From positions 62,001 through 126,000 of the forward strand of contig JBKECY010000052.1 in NCBI GenBank assembly GCA_047975025.1: DNA of 64,000 nt. Direction: 5' to 3'. Made by a program: the position numbers and the translations under genes. Below, in pieces: positions 44,054 to 54,063 of this stretch. The notes beneath the pieces were generated by a model. It saw nothing but the letters and a program-made list of their open reading frames with translations. It ran no database searches and was not told the origin of the DNA. The DNA comes from JBKECY01 sp047975025. GTDB taxonomy: Bacteria; Bacillota; Clostridia; Lachnospirales; Lachnospiraceae. How positions within the stretch are numbered: the stretch's first letter is position 1; each line of letters starts with the position of its first letter.

Positions 44054-44367
44054 TGCACTTCCTCATGATCTGTCTGCTGTGTCTTGGTACGGGCCGGATT
44101 CTGCGGAAACCATCCCTTTTCCACCCGCTTAGTCTGTTCCTTCAACTCAATGATCGACCACAGACAGGCGCAACCGAAGATGGCAAGCGCCGATGAAACG
44201 ACCAATTGTCTGATAAAACAGGAAACCAGGAGCGACAGCACCCCCACAGCCAGAAAAACCGGCCAGATTTTTTCTGTAAAATAGTATTCACACTTAATCA
44301 CAATGGGATGAAATGCACCAATAATCAAAAAGGAAATAACGCCTATCAGCACTCCGTCAAATATCAT
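44050..44367 (-). CDS. DUF4491 family membrane protein
   Basis: A 105-residue protein with about three membrane helices. GAFHPIVIKCEYYFTEKIWPVF and the C-terminal CLWSIIELKEQ with RVEKGWFPQNP match DUF4491. The function is unknown. The ATG at 44367 follows AAAGGAGA; an in-frame codon 24 bases upstream lacks a site. It is coupled to the downstream membrane gene. Confidence 0.88.
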   Translation of the reverse strand: MIFDGVLIGVISFLIIGAFHPIVIKCEYYFTEKIWPVFLAVGVLSLLVSCFIRQLVVSSALAIFGCACLWSIIELKEQTKRVEKGWFPQNPARTKTQQTDHEEVQ

Positions 44368-44505
44368 GTCTATCTCCTTTCCACGCACCATTCGTATGTC
44401 ATTTCAATACCACAACTACTTTAATAATATAAAACAACCCAACGTATGTCAAGCCTGCGCTACGTATTTTCGCATGCAACTTTATTTGATTTTACGTTCT
44501 TCCAT

Positions 44506-44564
44506 GAAAAAAAGTCCCTGCACGCTGCCCCTTTGCAAGGGCAGCACAAGAACTCTTTTTTTGA
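44506..44564 (-). terminator. Terminator after the sensor kinase gene
   Basis: GCTGCCCCTT pairs with AAGGGCAGC (one bulged C, loop TGC). Flanking AAAAAAAGT and ACTCTTTTTTT can extend the stem, so it may act in both directions; on the minus strand it ends in a T run. Confidence 0.75.
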
Positions 44565-44607
44565 ATCCATTTTATAGGCTTATCCATACAGATAAATACA
44601 TAATAAT

Positions 44608-47172
44608 TTATAGCATATCCGAAGCTTCCGTCTCCTGCGGCATCTTCTGTGCTGCATTTTGTACAGCCCTTGGAAAGATCAGTGTTACTTTGAACAAATC
44701 ACCGTCCAGATATAATTGAAACTCCCCGTTTTGCATCTGTGTCAGGCTCTTGGCTATCGAGAGTCCCAATCCGCTGCCCTCTGTGGTTCTCGAAACATCG
44801 CCCCGTATAAAGCGCTCCGTCAGCTCCTCTTCGGTAATATTAAGCGGCTGCTCGGAAATGTTCTTCAGTGAGAAACTTACTTGCAGTGCATCCACACTCA
44901 TATCCGCATAGACTCTGGTGCCTGTCAGAGCGTATTTCGCCGCATTATTATAAATATTTTCCAAAATCCGCCACATGCGTTTGCCGTCTACGCGAATGTA
45001 TACAGGCTCCTGAGGCAATGTAAGAATCGTTGTAAGCTGTCTTTCATCAAATTTCTCCTGAAATTCTCCGGTCGTCTGCTGAATCATTTCCACCAGATTG
45101 ATGTTCATGTATTCCAGCTCAATATTTCCCGAGCTGATCTTGGATGCTTCTATAATATCCTCTGTCAGGCTCTTCAACCGCTGTGCCTTGGCTTCGAGCA
45201 CCGCGATATACCCCTGGGTCTTGGGATCCTGCAGATTTTCCCGCTTCAACAAATCCACATAATTGATGATCGAGGTCAGCGGCGTCTTGATATCGTGTGA
45301 GACATTTGTAATCAGTTCTGTCTTCATTCGCTCACTTTTCATATTCGCTTCTACCGCTTTGTTAAGCCCCTCGCTAATCATATTGATTTTTTCCGCCATA
45401 TGCAGATAATCACCTCTTAGCTTGCCCGTCGGGATTTTATAAGCCAGATCGCCGGCTGCGATTCGCTCAATTCCTCTGGTGATCTTGGTCTTAGCCGCCG
45501 CACTCCAGAGGAGATATACGAAGATTGCAAGGTCAGCCAATACCACCAAAAATATGATAAACCCATTTTCACTCAGTAACAAAAGCTGCAGCAGCAAAAA
45601 ACCAATGGCAGAGATAATGGTTTTTACGATATTGCTGCGGTTCCTGAATACATCCCTTACCGTATCAAACAGCAGGTAACACAGGCTGTTTTTCCACAGT
45701 ACTTTTGCTTTAATGCGCCGCACCAGTGTCAGAAATCCCGTCAGGAACGCAGCACAGAAAATCGTGCCCAGAACGCTGTAATATATGGTCTGTATCACAG
45801 GGAACCCGGAGGAAGTCCGCATTTCTTCAATATAACCGCTCTCACCCACACCGACCACACTGATATTCAGGAGTGCCCAGGCTCCCAGCAGAACTACCGC
45901 TGCAATTTCTGTTTTCCATGTATCGAATGCCACCAGATGCAGTTCCTCTTCTCTGGATGTCCGCCCGGCCACAACAGTCAGCCAGATCAGACCTATGACA
46001 AAGCCGAAGCCACACAGTGCGCCAACAAACACCGCCGGGCGCACAAGCGGAGCGTATTGTGAATAATACTCATTTCCCTTGTAAAAGCTATCCTGTATCG
46101 GGTAGGTGTCATCCACAGCCAGCACAAACGTATAATCCCCCGAAACCACCGCTGTATCACTAAGCAGTTCCTGCCAATTCTCTTCGTCAAGCGGAACATT
46201 TGCTTCGCAGTCCGCACGTTTAGGATTGATTACAACATACTTGCTGTTCGGACTGCTTTTAATCTCCGCAATATAGGATTCTGCATCTTTATACGATGTA
46301 AAGTCTGTTTTATTGCTATATAAAATCTCCTGTTCCCGATCCAAAAGCAGGTATGTAAGATTCGTGTTTCCTTCCATAAGTGCGGAATAACCGGCTTCGT
46401 AGTCTGCAACTGAACCGTATAGATTTTGCAGTACCGTGTGCAGATCTTCCAGAACTTCCTGCAGTCTGCCATTCCAGTTCTCGTCCTCATTGACTACTTC
46501 TAAAATGTTATCGTATCCCACAGGCGCATACCGCTCCTCGATTCCATAAGCCGAGAAATTCCAGCAATCCGTATACAGTACCTTGCCCTTCTTATCTTCT
46601 ATGCCTAAAGAACTCCCCCTTGCAACCATGTCCCCTTGCAGCTCCTCCAGGTAGTACGCGGCATCCGCTTCTTCCACATCTGAGAATACTAAGGTGCCAC
46701 TTTCCATCAGTTCTTCGAACTCTTCTATGTAGTAATATTGAAACGTGCCGTCCGGCTTCTGACAGACTATGATCTGCTCTCCGTCATACCCATACTCCGC
46801 ATATTCTTCACTCCATTTTTGAAGCTCAGAAAGTTTATAGAGTATACCTGTTGCTTCCTCCGCATCACCTTGTGAATCGGTACCAAATGTCGTGATATCA
46901 ATTTCTTTGTCCCCATCGAACTTACCGTCTGTTCCATACAATTTTGCATAGGAAATGATGTTAAGTATCTGTGACGCTTTTGACTGCATCTCCAGCGAAA
47001 AGCTATTTGACTGCGTATAGTCCGATGCATCCTCCTGCAGCAAAAGCTCCTGGGTATCTCGCCCCGGATACGATAGGACCAGTGACAAGCATATAATAAT
47101 TGCCACAACGAACAGATGCATGCATACGATTAAAATCCCCTTACACGCTTTTGTTCTATACCATTTATGCAT
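44608..47172 (-). CDS. Large membrane sensor histidine kinase
   Basis: An 854-residue kinase. An N-terminal helix (about 14-38) leads to a roughly 340-residue extracellular domain that I do not recognise. Then come four or five membrane helices (about 385-590), a HAMP-like segment, the HisKA domain with ITNVSHDIKTPLTSI (phospho-acceptor His near 657), and an ATPase domain with ENIYNNAAKYAL (N box) and GSGLGLSIAKSL (G box). It lies 12 bases after its response regulator gene. The ligand is unknown. Confidence 0.93.
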   Translation of the reverse strand: MHKWYRTKACKGILIVCMHLFVVAIIICLSLVLSYPGRDTQELLLQEDASDYTQSNSFSLEMQSKASQILNIISYAKLYGTDGKFDGDKEIDITTFGTDSQGDAEEATGILYKLSELQKWSEEYAEYGYDGEQIIVCQKPDGTFQYYYIEEFEELMESGTLVFSDVEEADAAYYLEELQGDMVARGSSLGIEDKKGKVLYTDCWNFSAYGIEERYAPVGYDNILEVVNEDENWNGRLQEVLEDLHTVLQNLYGSVADYEAGYSALMEGNTNLTYLLLDREQEILYSNKTDFTSYKDAESYIAEIKSSPNSKYVVINPKRADCEANVPLDEENWQELLSDTAVVSGDYTFVLAVDDTYPIQDSFYKGNEYYSQYAPLVRPAVFVGALCGFGFVIGLIWLTVVAGRTSREEELHLVAFDTWKTEIAAVVLLGAWALLNISVVGVGESGYIEEMRTSSGFPVIQTIYYSVLGTIFCAAFLTGFLTLVRRIKAKVLWKNSLCYLLFDTVRDVFRNRSNIVKTIISAIGFLLLQLLLLSENGFIIFLVVLADLAIFVYLLWSAAAKTKITRGIERIAAGDLAYKIPTGKLRGDYLHMAEKINMISEGLNKAVEANMKSERMKTELITNVSHDIKTPLTSIINYVDLLKRENLQDPKTQGYIAVLEAKAQRLKSLTEDIIEASKISSGNIELEYMNINLVEMIQQTTGEFQEKFDERQLTTILTLPQEPVYIRVDGKRMWRILENIYNNAAKYALTGTRVYADMSVDALQVSFSLKNISEQPLNITEEELTERFIRGDVSRTTEGSGLGLSIAKSLTQMQNGEFQLYLDGDLFKVTLIFPRAVQNAAQKMPQETEASDML

Positions 47173-47184
47173 TTTTATTCCTCC

Positions 47185-47880
47185 CTAATTCTTATCGACC
47201 TTATAGCCTACCCCCCATACGACTTTAAGATATCTTGGTTCTTTTGGATTGATTTCAATCTTCTCTCTGATATGACGGATATGCACAGCGACCGTATTAT
47301 CAGCACGAACCGCTGCTTCGTTCCAAATACTTTCATAAATCTGGTCAATAGAAAATACTTTTCCCTGATGTTTGACCAGCAAGAGCAGGATGTTGTATTC
47401 AATCGGTGTCAATTTGACACTTTCATCATCTACTTTTACTTCCTTTAATTCATCATCAATTGTCAGGCCTCCCACAGAATAGATCGAGCGCTTCTCCGTA
47501 TCTACGGAAGCCCCAAGCTTGGTATATCGTCTTAGCTGTGACTTTACTCTGGCCACAAGTTCCAAGGGATTAAAAGGTTTCGTTACATAATCGTCGGCGC
47601 CGATATTCAGCCCCAGTATCTTATCAGCATCTTCAGATTTTGCTGACAAAATAATAATCGGGATACTATTGTCCTCCCGAATTTTAAGTGTTGCCCTGAT
47701 CCCGTCGAGTCTGGGCATCATAACATCTATCACCAGCAGATGGATCGTCTCCCCTTTAAGCAGCTCGATTGCTTCGATCCCATCATATGCCTTAAAGACA
47801 TGATAGCCTTCCTGTGTCAGATATATTTCAATTGCTTCTACTATTTCTTTGTCGTCATCACACACTAAAACATTAAACAT
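47185..47880 (-). CDS. OmpR/PhoB family response regulator
   Basis: A 231-residue regulator. The receiver domain has the acidic pocket CDDDKE, phospho-acceptor Asp52 in LLVIDVMMPRLDG, and the conserved Lys in VTKPFNPLEL. The C-terminal winged helix (about 130-231) includes LTPIEYNILLLLVKHQGKVFS and VAVHIRHIREKIE. The ATG at 47880 is favoured because GGAGG lies 8 bases upstream; two earlier in-frame ATGs are less well placed. It is paired with the following kinase gene. Confidence 0.94.
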   Translation of the reverse strand: MFNVLVCDDDKEIVEAIEIYLTQEGYHVFKAYDGIEAIELLKGETIHLLVIDVMMPRLDGIRATLKIREDNSIPIIILSAKSEDADKILGLNIGADDYVTKPFNPLELVARVKSQLRRYTKLGASVDTEKRSIYSVGGLTIDDELKEVKVDDESVKLTPIEYNILLLLVKHQGKVFSIDQIYESIWNEAAVRADNTVAVHIRHIREKIEINPKEPRYLKVVWGVGYKVDKN

Positions 47881-48033
47881 TCTCATCACCTCCCCTGTAT
47901 TATACAAGAATATCAGTCCTTTTTTAAGATAGAGTTCAGAAATTTCTTAAGATTCTATAAATTATCTTTTTCACAGCACTTTGGGATACGCTGTGTTATA
48001 CTGTACATAATGATAAGAAAGGATGGGTTTACT

Positions 48034-49072
48034 ATGGAACAGACCACTTCTACCACTGCTTCAACTGCGACTTTAGAGATCTTCGAATATTCCAAAGACA
48101 GCTGTTCTTACCGTACCGTTGCTGTCCAAAGTCCCGCTGCGCTTTCACAGCTTCCGGCGACTCCCGGCTCTACGGTCCGCTGGCTTCATATATATGGTAT
48201 CTTCGAGGATACGCCTGTCATTCAGGAATCGGGTTTCCTAGAAGAACTAGGCCGGACATTTTCCATCCACCCACTGGTAATTCATAACATTCCTGATCAG
48301 ACGCTGCGCCCTAAGGTCGAGGAATATTCTAATCTGCTGCATCTGATCGGAAAGCTGATTTATTATAAAGAAGGGGAGCTGCAGTTTGAGCACATCAATT
48401 ATCTGCTGGGTGCCGATTATATAATTACCATCAGTGAAACAAGGGTCGCGCTGTTTGACCCGATTCGCGAACATATAAAAAAGCACCGCCACCAAAGCCC
48501 GCGAGCTTGGTGCCGATTACCTGTTGTACCTGTTATTGGATTCTATGGTCGATGGCTATTTTGATACATTGGAGACTCTGACAGAAAAAATCGATGAATT
48601 AGAGGACAAGGTCATGCAGGACACATCCAGTGAATATCTGCAGGACATTCGTGAAATCAAAAAATCCCTGCTGCGAGTCAACAAATATATCTGGCCGCTG
48701 CGGGATGTTGCCGCTTTATTGGGCAAGGATTCCACAAATCTGGTCACAGCCGGAAGCGAACCGTACTACCGGGATGTCTATTCCCATATCGTTCAGGCAA
48801 TCGACTCTACCGAAACGTGCCGCGAGCTGCTGTCAAGCTTGACAGACCTGCATCTGTCCAACACCAGCTACCGGCTGAACAACATTATGAAGGTGCTGAC
48901 GATTTTTTCGACCATCTTCATGCCGCTGTCTTTTATTGCCGGTATCTATGGTATGAACTTTGTGGATATGCCGGAGCTGGGGCTGGCTTGGGGGTATCCT
49001 GTGGTGCTGTTGGTGATGCTGGCAATTGCGCTGTGGATGATTTATTTCTTTAAGAAGAAGAAATGGTTTTAA
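48034..49072 (+). pseudogene. corA: CorA family divalent cation transporter, homopolymer frameshift
   Basis: Two frames join into one CorA of about 345 residues. The first covers the N-terminal cytoplasmic domain (LHIYGIFEDTPVIQE, HPLVIHNIPDQTLRPKVEEY, YIITISE). The second resumes as TATKARELGADYLLYLLLD and contains the two C-terminal helices with the GMN signature (IAGIYGMNFVDMPEL). Removing one A from the run of six at 48477-48482 restores the frame. The start at 48034 follows AAAGGATGG. CorA moves Mg2+ or Co2+. It may be a real mutation, a phase-variable run or a read error. Confidence 0.88.
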
Positions 49073-49130
49073 TATATTTTTTTAATATTTTTTATATTTA
49101 GGAACATTTTGTATCTTTTTCGTGTTTTTA

Positions 49131-49159
49131 TTGACATTTGGAGACGATTATTATACTAT
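49131..49159 (+). promoter_or_regulatory. Sigma-A promoter of the ATPase-TOPRIM operon
   Basis: A perfect TTGACA and TACTAT are separated by 17 bases, ending 23 bases before the ATPase start. This gives the module its own promoter. Confidence 0.75.
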
Positions 49160-49182
49160 GCTTGTATGAAAGGAGTATTTCT

Positions 49183-50586
49183 ATGAAAAACTCAATCGTC
49201 CGCATATGTTCAATCGAACTAAGAGGCTTCAAGAATATTCAGCATGGGCTGATAGAAATGCCCTCCTCTTTGAATCATGCTATTTTCTCCACCACCTCAG
49301 ATCTTCTGGGTATTTACGGACAAAATGGTTCCGGCAAAACTGCGGTAATTGAAGCAATGGAATTTATCCAACTTCTTTTGATTGGAAATCCACTTCCTGC
49401 TGAAGCGATTCACTACATTTCTAAAGAAACAGATACTTGCACCATAACTGTTACCTTTTCCGTTACATATCAGGAAAAAGCATCGAAGGTTGAGTATTCG
49501 GTTTCCTTAAAGCGTCTTGATAATAATTCTTTTGAAATCTCTCAGGAGTCTCTTAAAGACAGCGTTTGGCTTGATTTTGCTTTTAAAAACAAACGAACAC
49601 TCATTAACCTTGCTATTTCAGATAATGTCATAACACTTACGCCAAAGTTTCGTTATAACAGTCTTATTAGCGCCAAGAAGAATAATGAAGTCAACTTGAA
49701 AGTAGCCCAAAAAATAGCTCAAAAAGAACTAACTTCCTTTATCTTTAGCAAGGAAAGCAGAAAACTTTTTTTGTCATCATCCGAAGAGATGATTGAAGAC
49801 TATGCTTATATTATACTGGCACTCCATAGATATGCCTGTATCAATCTTTTCGTTATTTCAAATGCCCATACCGGCAGTATTAGTATGAATTTTTTACTTC
49901 CTTTTGCATTTCGCCTTGATATGGGAACTACCGTTACCAAAGGAAATTTACCGATACGATTAGATGCCCCTTCCTTGATATCTAAGGAGCATTACTCGAT
50001 TGTGCGCGAAATCGTTTCTGAAATGAATATAGTATTACATACACTTATTCCAGGACTTTCAATTGGCATACATGATTTTGAAGAACAACTTCTGGAAGCT
50101 GGAACTAGCGGGTACAAAATTCAGTTAGTTTCACAGCGAGGAGATATAACGATTCCCCTGCAATACGAGTCCGAAGGAATTTTAAAGATCATTTCTATAC
50201 TTAATGCATTAATGTGCGTATACACAAACTCCTCCATGTGTCTCATGATTGATGAATTAGATTCAGGAATTTATGAATATTTGTTGGGTGAACTTCTTTC
50301 AGTCTTTGAGAAGGGAGCAAAAGGACAGTTAATCTTCACATCTCACAATCTTCGCCCCTTGGAAATGCTAAACAAATCAAGTATTATTTTTTCAACAACA
50401 AATCCGAAGCAGCGTTATATCCGATTACAAAATGTCAAAACAAACAATAATTTGCGTGATCTGTACCTTCGCAGTATCACTTTAGGCGGACAAAAAGAAG
50501 ATGTATATGACGAAACCGATGCTGTAGAAATAGGTCGTGCATTTAGACGCGCCGGAAAGGTGGTTCCTTTTGCCGAAGAAAGTTAA
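49183..50586 (+). CDS. AAA/ABC-type ATPase of a probable defence module
   Basis: A 467-residue OLD/RecF-like ATPase. The opening IELRGFKNIQ is typical of SMC-like heads. Walker A is GIYGQNGSGKTAV (46-53), Walker B LMIDELDSGIYE (near 356), and the H-loop region TSHNLRPLEML follows at 386. The middle (about 130-310) is helical and unrecognised; no coiled coil is evident. It is richer in A and T than its neighbours. The ATG at 49183 follows AAAGGAG. The TOPRIM-like gene overlaps its end, so the two products probably work as a complex, as in RloAB, AbiL or PARIS. A named system cannot be assigned by eye. Confidence 0.8.
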   Translation: MKNSIVRICSIELRGFKNIQHGLIEMPSSLNHAIFSTTSDLLGIYGQNGSGKTAVIEAMEFIQLLLIGNPLPAEAIHYISKETDTCTITVTFSVTYQEKASKVEYSVSLKRLDNNSFEISQESLKDSVWLDFAFKNKRTLINLAISDNVITLTPKFRYNSLISAKKNNEVNLKVAQKIAQKELTSFIFSKESRKLFLSSSEEMIEDYAYIILALHRYACINLFVISNAHTGSISMNFLLPFAFRLDMGTTVTKGNLPIRLDAPSLISKEHYSIVREIVSEMNIVLHTLIPGLSIGIHDFEEQLLEAGTSGYKIQLVSQRGDITIPLQYESEGILKIISILNALMCVYTNSSMCLMIDELDSGIYEYLLGELLSVFEKGAKGQLIFTSHNLRPLEMLNKSSIIFSTTNPKQRYIRLQNVKTNNNLRDLYLRSITLGGQKEDVYDETDAVEIGRAFRRAGKVVPFAEES

Positions 50587-51253
50587 AAAGGTGATTTTGT
50601 TTATTGTCGAAGGTCCTACTGAAGAAACCTCATTAAGTCCCATATGTAAAAAGATATTTCAAAGAGAAGATGTCCGGTTTCATGTTGTACATGGCGACAT
50701 AACCACAGCACAAGAAATTGGTAGTACAAATGCAGTTACAGAAGTAACTAAACACATATGTTTAGAAATGGAGCGCTACGGTTTCCGGCGCTCCGACATT
50801 CTAAAAATCATTCATATTATTGACACTGATGGTTCCTTCATTCCCGATTCATGTGTAAAGTTAGGAACTGAGCAGAAAATTCACTATGAAGCAACTGAGA
50901 TCAGAACATCAAATCCACAGACAATCCGGAATCGGAATCACAAAAAGTCTTCTGTCATACAACGTCTCTATTCCACTAACAAAATCGGAACAATCCCTTA
51001 TAAAATCTATTACTTTTCCAGAAATATGGAACATGTATTGCATAATATCAGCATAGCATTATCTGATGACAAAAAAACTGAATATGCAGACCTCTTCGCC
51101 GATAAATACACAAATAACACCGAAGATTTTATACATTTCCTCACATATTCAGAATTTTCAACACCCGGAAGTTATTTAGAAAGCTGGAAGTATATTTTTT
51201 CCGGACTTAACTCTTTACAGCGTCACTCCAATATCCATCTTCTCTTTTCTTAG
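50570..51253 (+). CDS. TOPRIM-like partner protein of the ATPase, probable nuclease
   Basis: A 227-residue protein. VILFIVEGPTEE, near the N-terminus, matches the TOPRIM glutamate motif, and IIHIIDTDGSF (near 80) the DxD motif; KIYYFSRNMEHVL (near 155) may be the third conserved block of RloB-like proteins. Metal-dependent nucleic-acid cleavage is therefore plausible. The proposed start is a TTG at 50570, placed 7 bases after GGAAAGGTGG; GTG at 50537 or 50591 is possible. It overlaps the ATPase gene by 17 bases with this start. It is not a DUF4435 (AriB) match by eye. Confidence 0.72.
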   Translation: MPKKVKKVILFIVEGPTEETSLSPICKKIFQREDVRFHVVHGDITTAQEIGSTNAVTEVTKHICLEMERYGFRRSDILKIIHIIDTDGSFIPDSCVKLGTEQKIHYEATEIRTSNPQTIRNRNHKKSSVIQRLYSTNKIGTIPYKIYYFSRNMEHVLHNISIALSDDKKTEYADLFADKYTNNTEDFIHFLTYSEFSTPGSYLESWKYIFSGLNSLQRHSNIHLLFS

Positions 51254-51330
51254 ATTCTTATCTGTTCTTCATTTTATATTCAACAAAATTCCCTGCTGAG
51301 AACATCTTGTACACATCACCATTATTTATA

Positions 51331-52506
51331 TCAAAGCATGAGACGATAAATCGCCTCCACATCAGACTCTGTCAGATTAACAAACCCACCGATATTTCCT
51401 GCACGTCCATTTCCATAGCACGCAATATGTGCTATCTGCGGAATATCTTCTTCTCTGGCACCAAGTTCTGCGAAGTTTCCTGGCATTCCGATAGACTTCA
51501 GAAAGCTTCTAAAGGCTCTGATTCCTGCACGTGCAGTATTCTCCGGATGCGCAAAATCCATCTGGCACCCCCATACGCGTACCGCCAGCTGCGCAAAACG
51601 ATTCACATCATGTTTCAAATTATAGGTCATCCAGGCCGGGAATACGACCGCAAGCCCCGCACCATGTGCACAGTCATACATCGCCGAGAGTTCATGTTCA
51701 ATTTCATGGCTCGCCCAGTCCTGTACTCTGCCCACTCCGCAAGAATTGTTGTGTGCCATCATCCCCGCCCACATTATATTGGCCTGTGCCTGATAGTTCT
51801 CTGGATCCTGTATGACTCGCGGTGCCTCGTACACCATCGTCAGCAGCAGTCCTTCCAGCATACGATCCGTCACCTCTACCTCTGTCGTAGTCGTAAAATA
51901 CCGCTCCAGCAAATGCGCCATGATGTCGGTAATGCCACAAGCGATCTGATACACAGGCAGCGTTTGTGTCAATGCCGGATTCAGGATTGAAAAAGCCGGT
52001 CGCAGCGCTTCTCCGCTTGCTCCTCTTTTGTACATCCCATCTTCGTTGGTAATCACTGAGTCGGGCGAACCTTCACTACCCGCTGCCGAAATTGTCAGAA
52101 TTGTCCCCACCGGAAGCGCTTTTTCAATCGGCTTGCCCTGATAGAAATCCCAGAAATCACCATCATATACTGTACCTGCAGCAATGGCTTTCGCTGAATC
52201 TATGGTGCTTCCACCACCTACTGCCAGCACAAAATCCACTTTTTCACGGCGGCACAACTCAATTCCTTCATATACCAGACCGCTTCTGGGATTCGGCTTC
52301 ACGCCTCCCAGTTCAATAAACTCAATACCGCCGGCGCTCAGAGATTCCTTGACACACCCTAAAAGTCCGGAACGTACTACGGAACCTCCTCCGTAGTGAA
52401 TCAGTACTTTGCTGCCGCCAAAGCGTGTTACATACTTACCTGTGTTTTGCTCTTGCTCCTTACCAAATACAAAATATGTGGGACTGTAAAATGTAAAATT
52501 CTCCAT
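51331..52506 (-). CDS. Iron-containing alcohol dehydrogenase (BdhA/YqhD-like)
   Basis: A 391-residue group III alcohol dehydrogenase. NAD(P) binding is shown by VLAVGGGSTIDSAKAIA (near 95); metal ligands lie in CGITDIMAHLLERY (Asp, His), SHEIEHELSAMYDCAHGAGLA (His residues). The enzyme reduces aldehydes such as butyraldehyde or oxidises polyols. It lies 9 bases after the FGGY kinase gene, so it probably serves the same polyol operon. Confidence 0.92.
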   Translation of the reverse strand: MENFTFYSPTYFVFGKEQEQNTGKYVTRFGGSKVLIHYGGGSVVRSGLLGCVKESLSAGGIEFIELGGVKPNPRSGLVYEGIELCRREKVDFVLAVGGGSTIDSAKAIAAGTVYDGDFWDFYQGKPIEKALPVGTILTISAAGSEGSPDSVITNEDGMYKRGASGEALRPAFSILNPALTQTLPVYQIACGITDIMAHLLERYFTTTTEVEVTDRMLEGLLLTMVYEAPRVIQDPENYQAQANIMWAGMMAHNNSCGVGRVQDWASHEIEHELSAMYDCAHGAGLAVVFPAWMTYNLKHDVNRFAQLAVRVWGCQMDFAHPENTARAGIRAFRSFLKSIGMPGNFAELGAREEDIPQIAHIACYGNGRAGNIGGFVNLTESDVEAIYRLML

Positions 52507-52515
52507 AGCTTCTCC

Positions 52516-54063
52516 TTATCGTTTCCCTGAACCAACATTAGATTTTCCAGCTGCTTTTTGATAAAACCCTTTTAACGCAAAATAACATTCATCGAACATC
52601 TCTTTGACCGGTGTGTATGCCTGAACTGCCTGCATGTCGGGCTCATGCACCGACTGAATCTCAATGAATCTGTCAATAACAGAAAAATCCTTGAACAGCC
52701 CGCATCCTACACCTCCGGTCACAGCGGCTCCCATAGAGCCTGCTTCCTCCAACAGAGTTGGTACTTGTATCCGGGCATTATAGATATCTGCCATCATCTG
52801 CCGCCATATAGCACCTTTGGCTCCGCCTCCCAATACCATAATCTCATCAATTTTTGTCTGTTGCCGCAAGATATCCAATACAATTGATAAATTCATAGTA
52901 ACACCTTCTAAGACACTGCGCAACAAGTCATTTCTGGTATTCTCCGGCTTTAGCCCTACCCAGGCTCCTTTTGCATCCGAATCCCATCTTGGTGCTCTTT
53001 CTCCTAAAAGATAAGGCAGGAATAGAATTCCATTGGCGCCTGCCGGACTATCGGCAATTTCCTCATTAATGTAATCATACGGTGATTTTCCATCCAGTTT
53101 TGCGTTATACGATTCCATTCTGCACACCGTATTCTTAAGCCAGTTATAGGCACCGCCTGCATACTGCATAGTACCGTTAGGTGCATAAAGTCCCGGAATC
53201 ATATGCGCCCAGGTAACTGTCCTCATCTGCTCATCAAACAGCGGCTTTTCAGAAGTAGTTGTAATCCAGGCAGACGTCCCCATACAGCAAAACGTCTTGC
53301 CCGGGGCAATGGAGCCTGCTCCCACATTCGTTGCTACTCCGTCACCGCCGCCAAGTACAACCGGCGTTCCTTCAGCCAGTCCGGTTGCCAATGCCGCACT
53401 TTTGGTTACTTTTCCCGCAATAAAAGTAGAGGGCTTTACCTCCGGTAGTTTGTCCGGTTCTATGCCCGCATACTCCAGAATTTCTTCTGACCACGCAAAA
53501 CGGTTCAAATCAAAGCAGCCATTACTGTTTCCATCTGAATAGTCTGTGTAGAAATTACCGGTCAGCTGCAGGACAATATAGTCTTTTGCATTCAGCGTCT
53601 TGTATGTCTGCTCGTAGATTTCAGGTTGGTTATCCCGTATCCACATTAGTTTCTGAATTCCATAGGATGCTGTATTACGATGCCCGACTATATGATAGAA
53701 GTCCCATTGGGACATGTGTTCTTCAATTTGTGCCACCTGTGCTTTGGCTCGTTGATCTGCCCAAATCATAGAAGGTCTGAGCGGCCTGCCTTGCCGGTCC
53801 ACACACAAGCATCCCATCATCTGTCCGCTAAAGCTGACTGCGGCTATATCTGCCGGAGCAACCGCCGTTTCCGTCAGCAATTGCCGGGTCGTATGACAGA
53901 CCGCATTCCACCAGTCATCTGCATCCTGCTCCACCCATGTTGCATTAAAATAATGAGCATCATACGAAAACACTGCGCTTCCAATCATTGCTCCATTCTC
54001 CGAGAAAAGTGTTGCTTTATTTCCCGACGTTCCTAAATCATGTGCTAAAATATACTTTTGCAT
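52516..54063 (-). CDS. FGGY family carbohydrate kinase, xylulokinase-like
   Basis: A 515-residue two-domain kinase. The ATP/sugar loop AHDLGTSGNKATLF opens the protein; FSGQMMGCLCVDRQGRPLRPSMIWADQRA (two pieces, near 78-105) and the C-terminal MVLGGGAKGAIWRQMMADIY with the adenosine motif GGGAKG are clear. Xylulose is the likely substrate, with the nearby polyol dehydrogenases supplying ketose. It is not next to xylA. GGAGGGAG precedes the ATG. Confidence 0.88.
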   Translation of the reverse strand: MQKYILAHDLGTSGNKATLFSENGAMIGSAVFSYDAHYFNATWVEQDADDWWNAVCHTTRQLLTETAVAPADIAAVSFSGQMMGCLCVDRQGRPLRPSMIWADQRAKAQVAQIEEHMSQWDFYHIVGHRNTASYGIQKLMWIRDNQPEIYEQTYKTLNAKDYIVLQLTGNFYTDYSDGNSNGCFDLNRFAWSEEILEYAGIEPDKLPEVKPSTFIAGKVTKSAALATGLAEGTPVVLGGGDGVATNVGAGSIAPGKTFCCMGTSAWITTTSEKPLFDEQMRTVTWAHMIPGLYAPNGTMQYAGGAYNWLKNTVCRMESYNAKLDGKSPYDYINEEIADSPAGANGILFLPYLLGERAPRWDSDAKGAWVGLKPENTRNDLLRSVLEGVTMNLSIVLDILRQQTKIDEIMVLGGGAKGAIWRQMMADIYNARIQVPTLLEEAGSMGAAVTGGVGCGLFKDFSVIDRFIEIQSVHEPDMQAVQAYTPVKEMFDECYFALKGFYQKAAGKSNVGSGKR

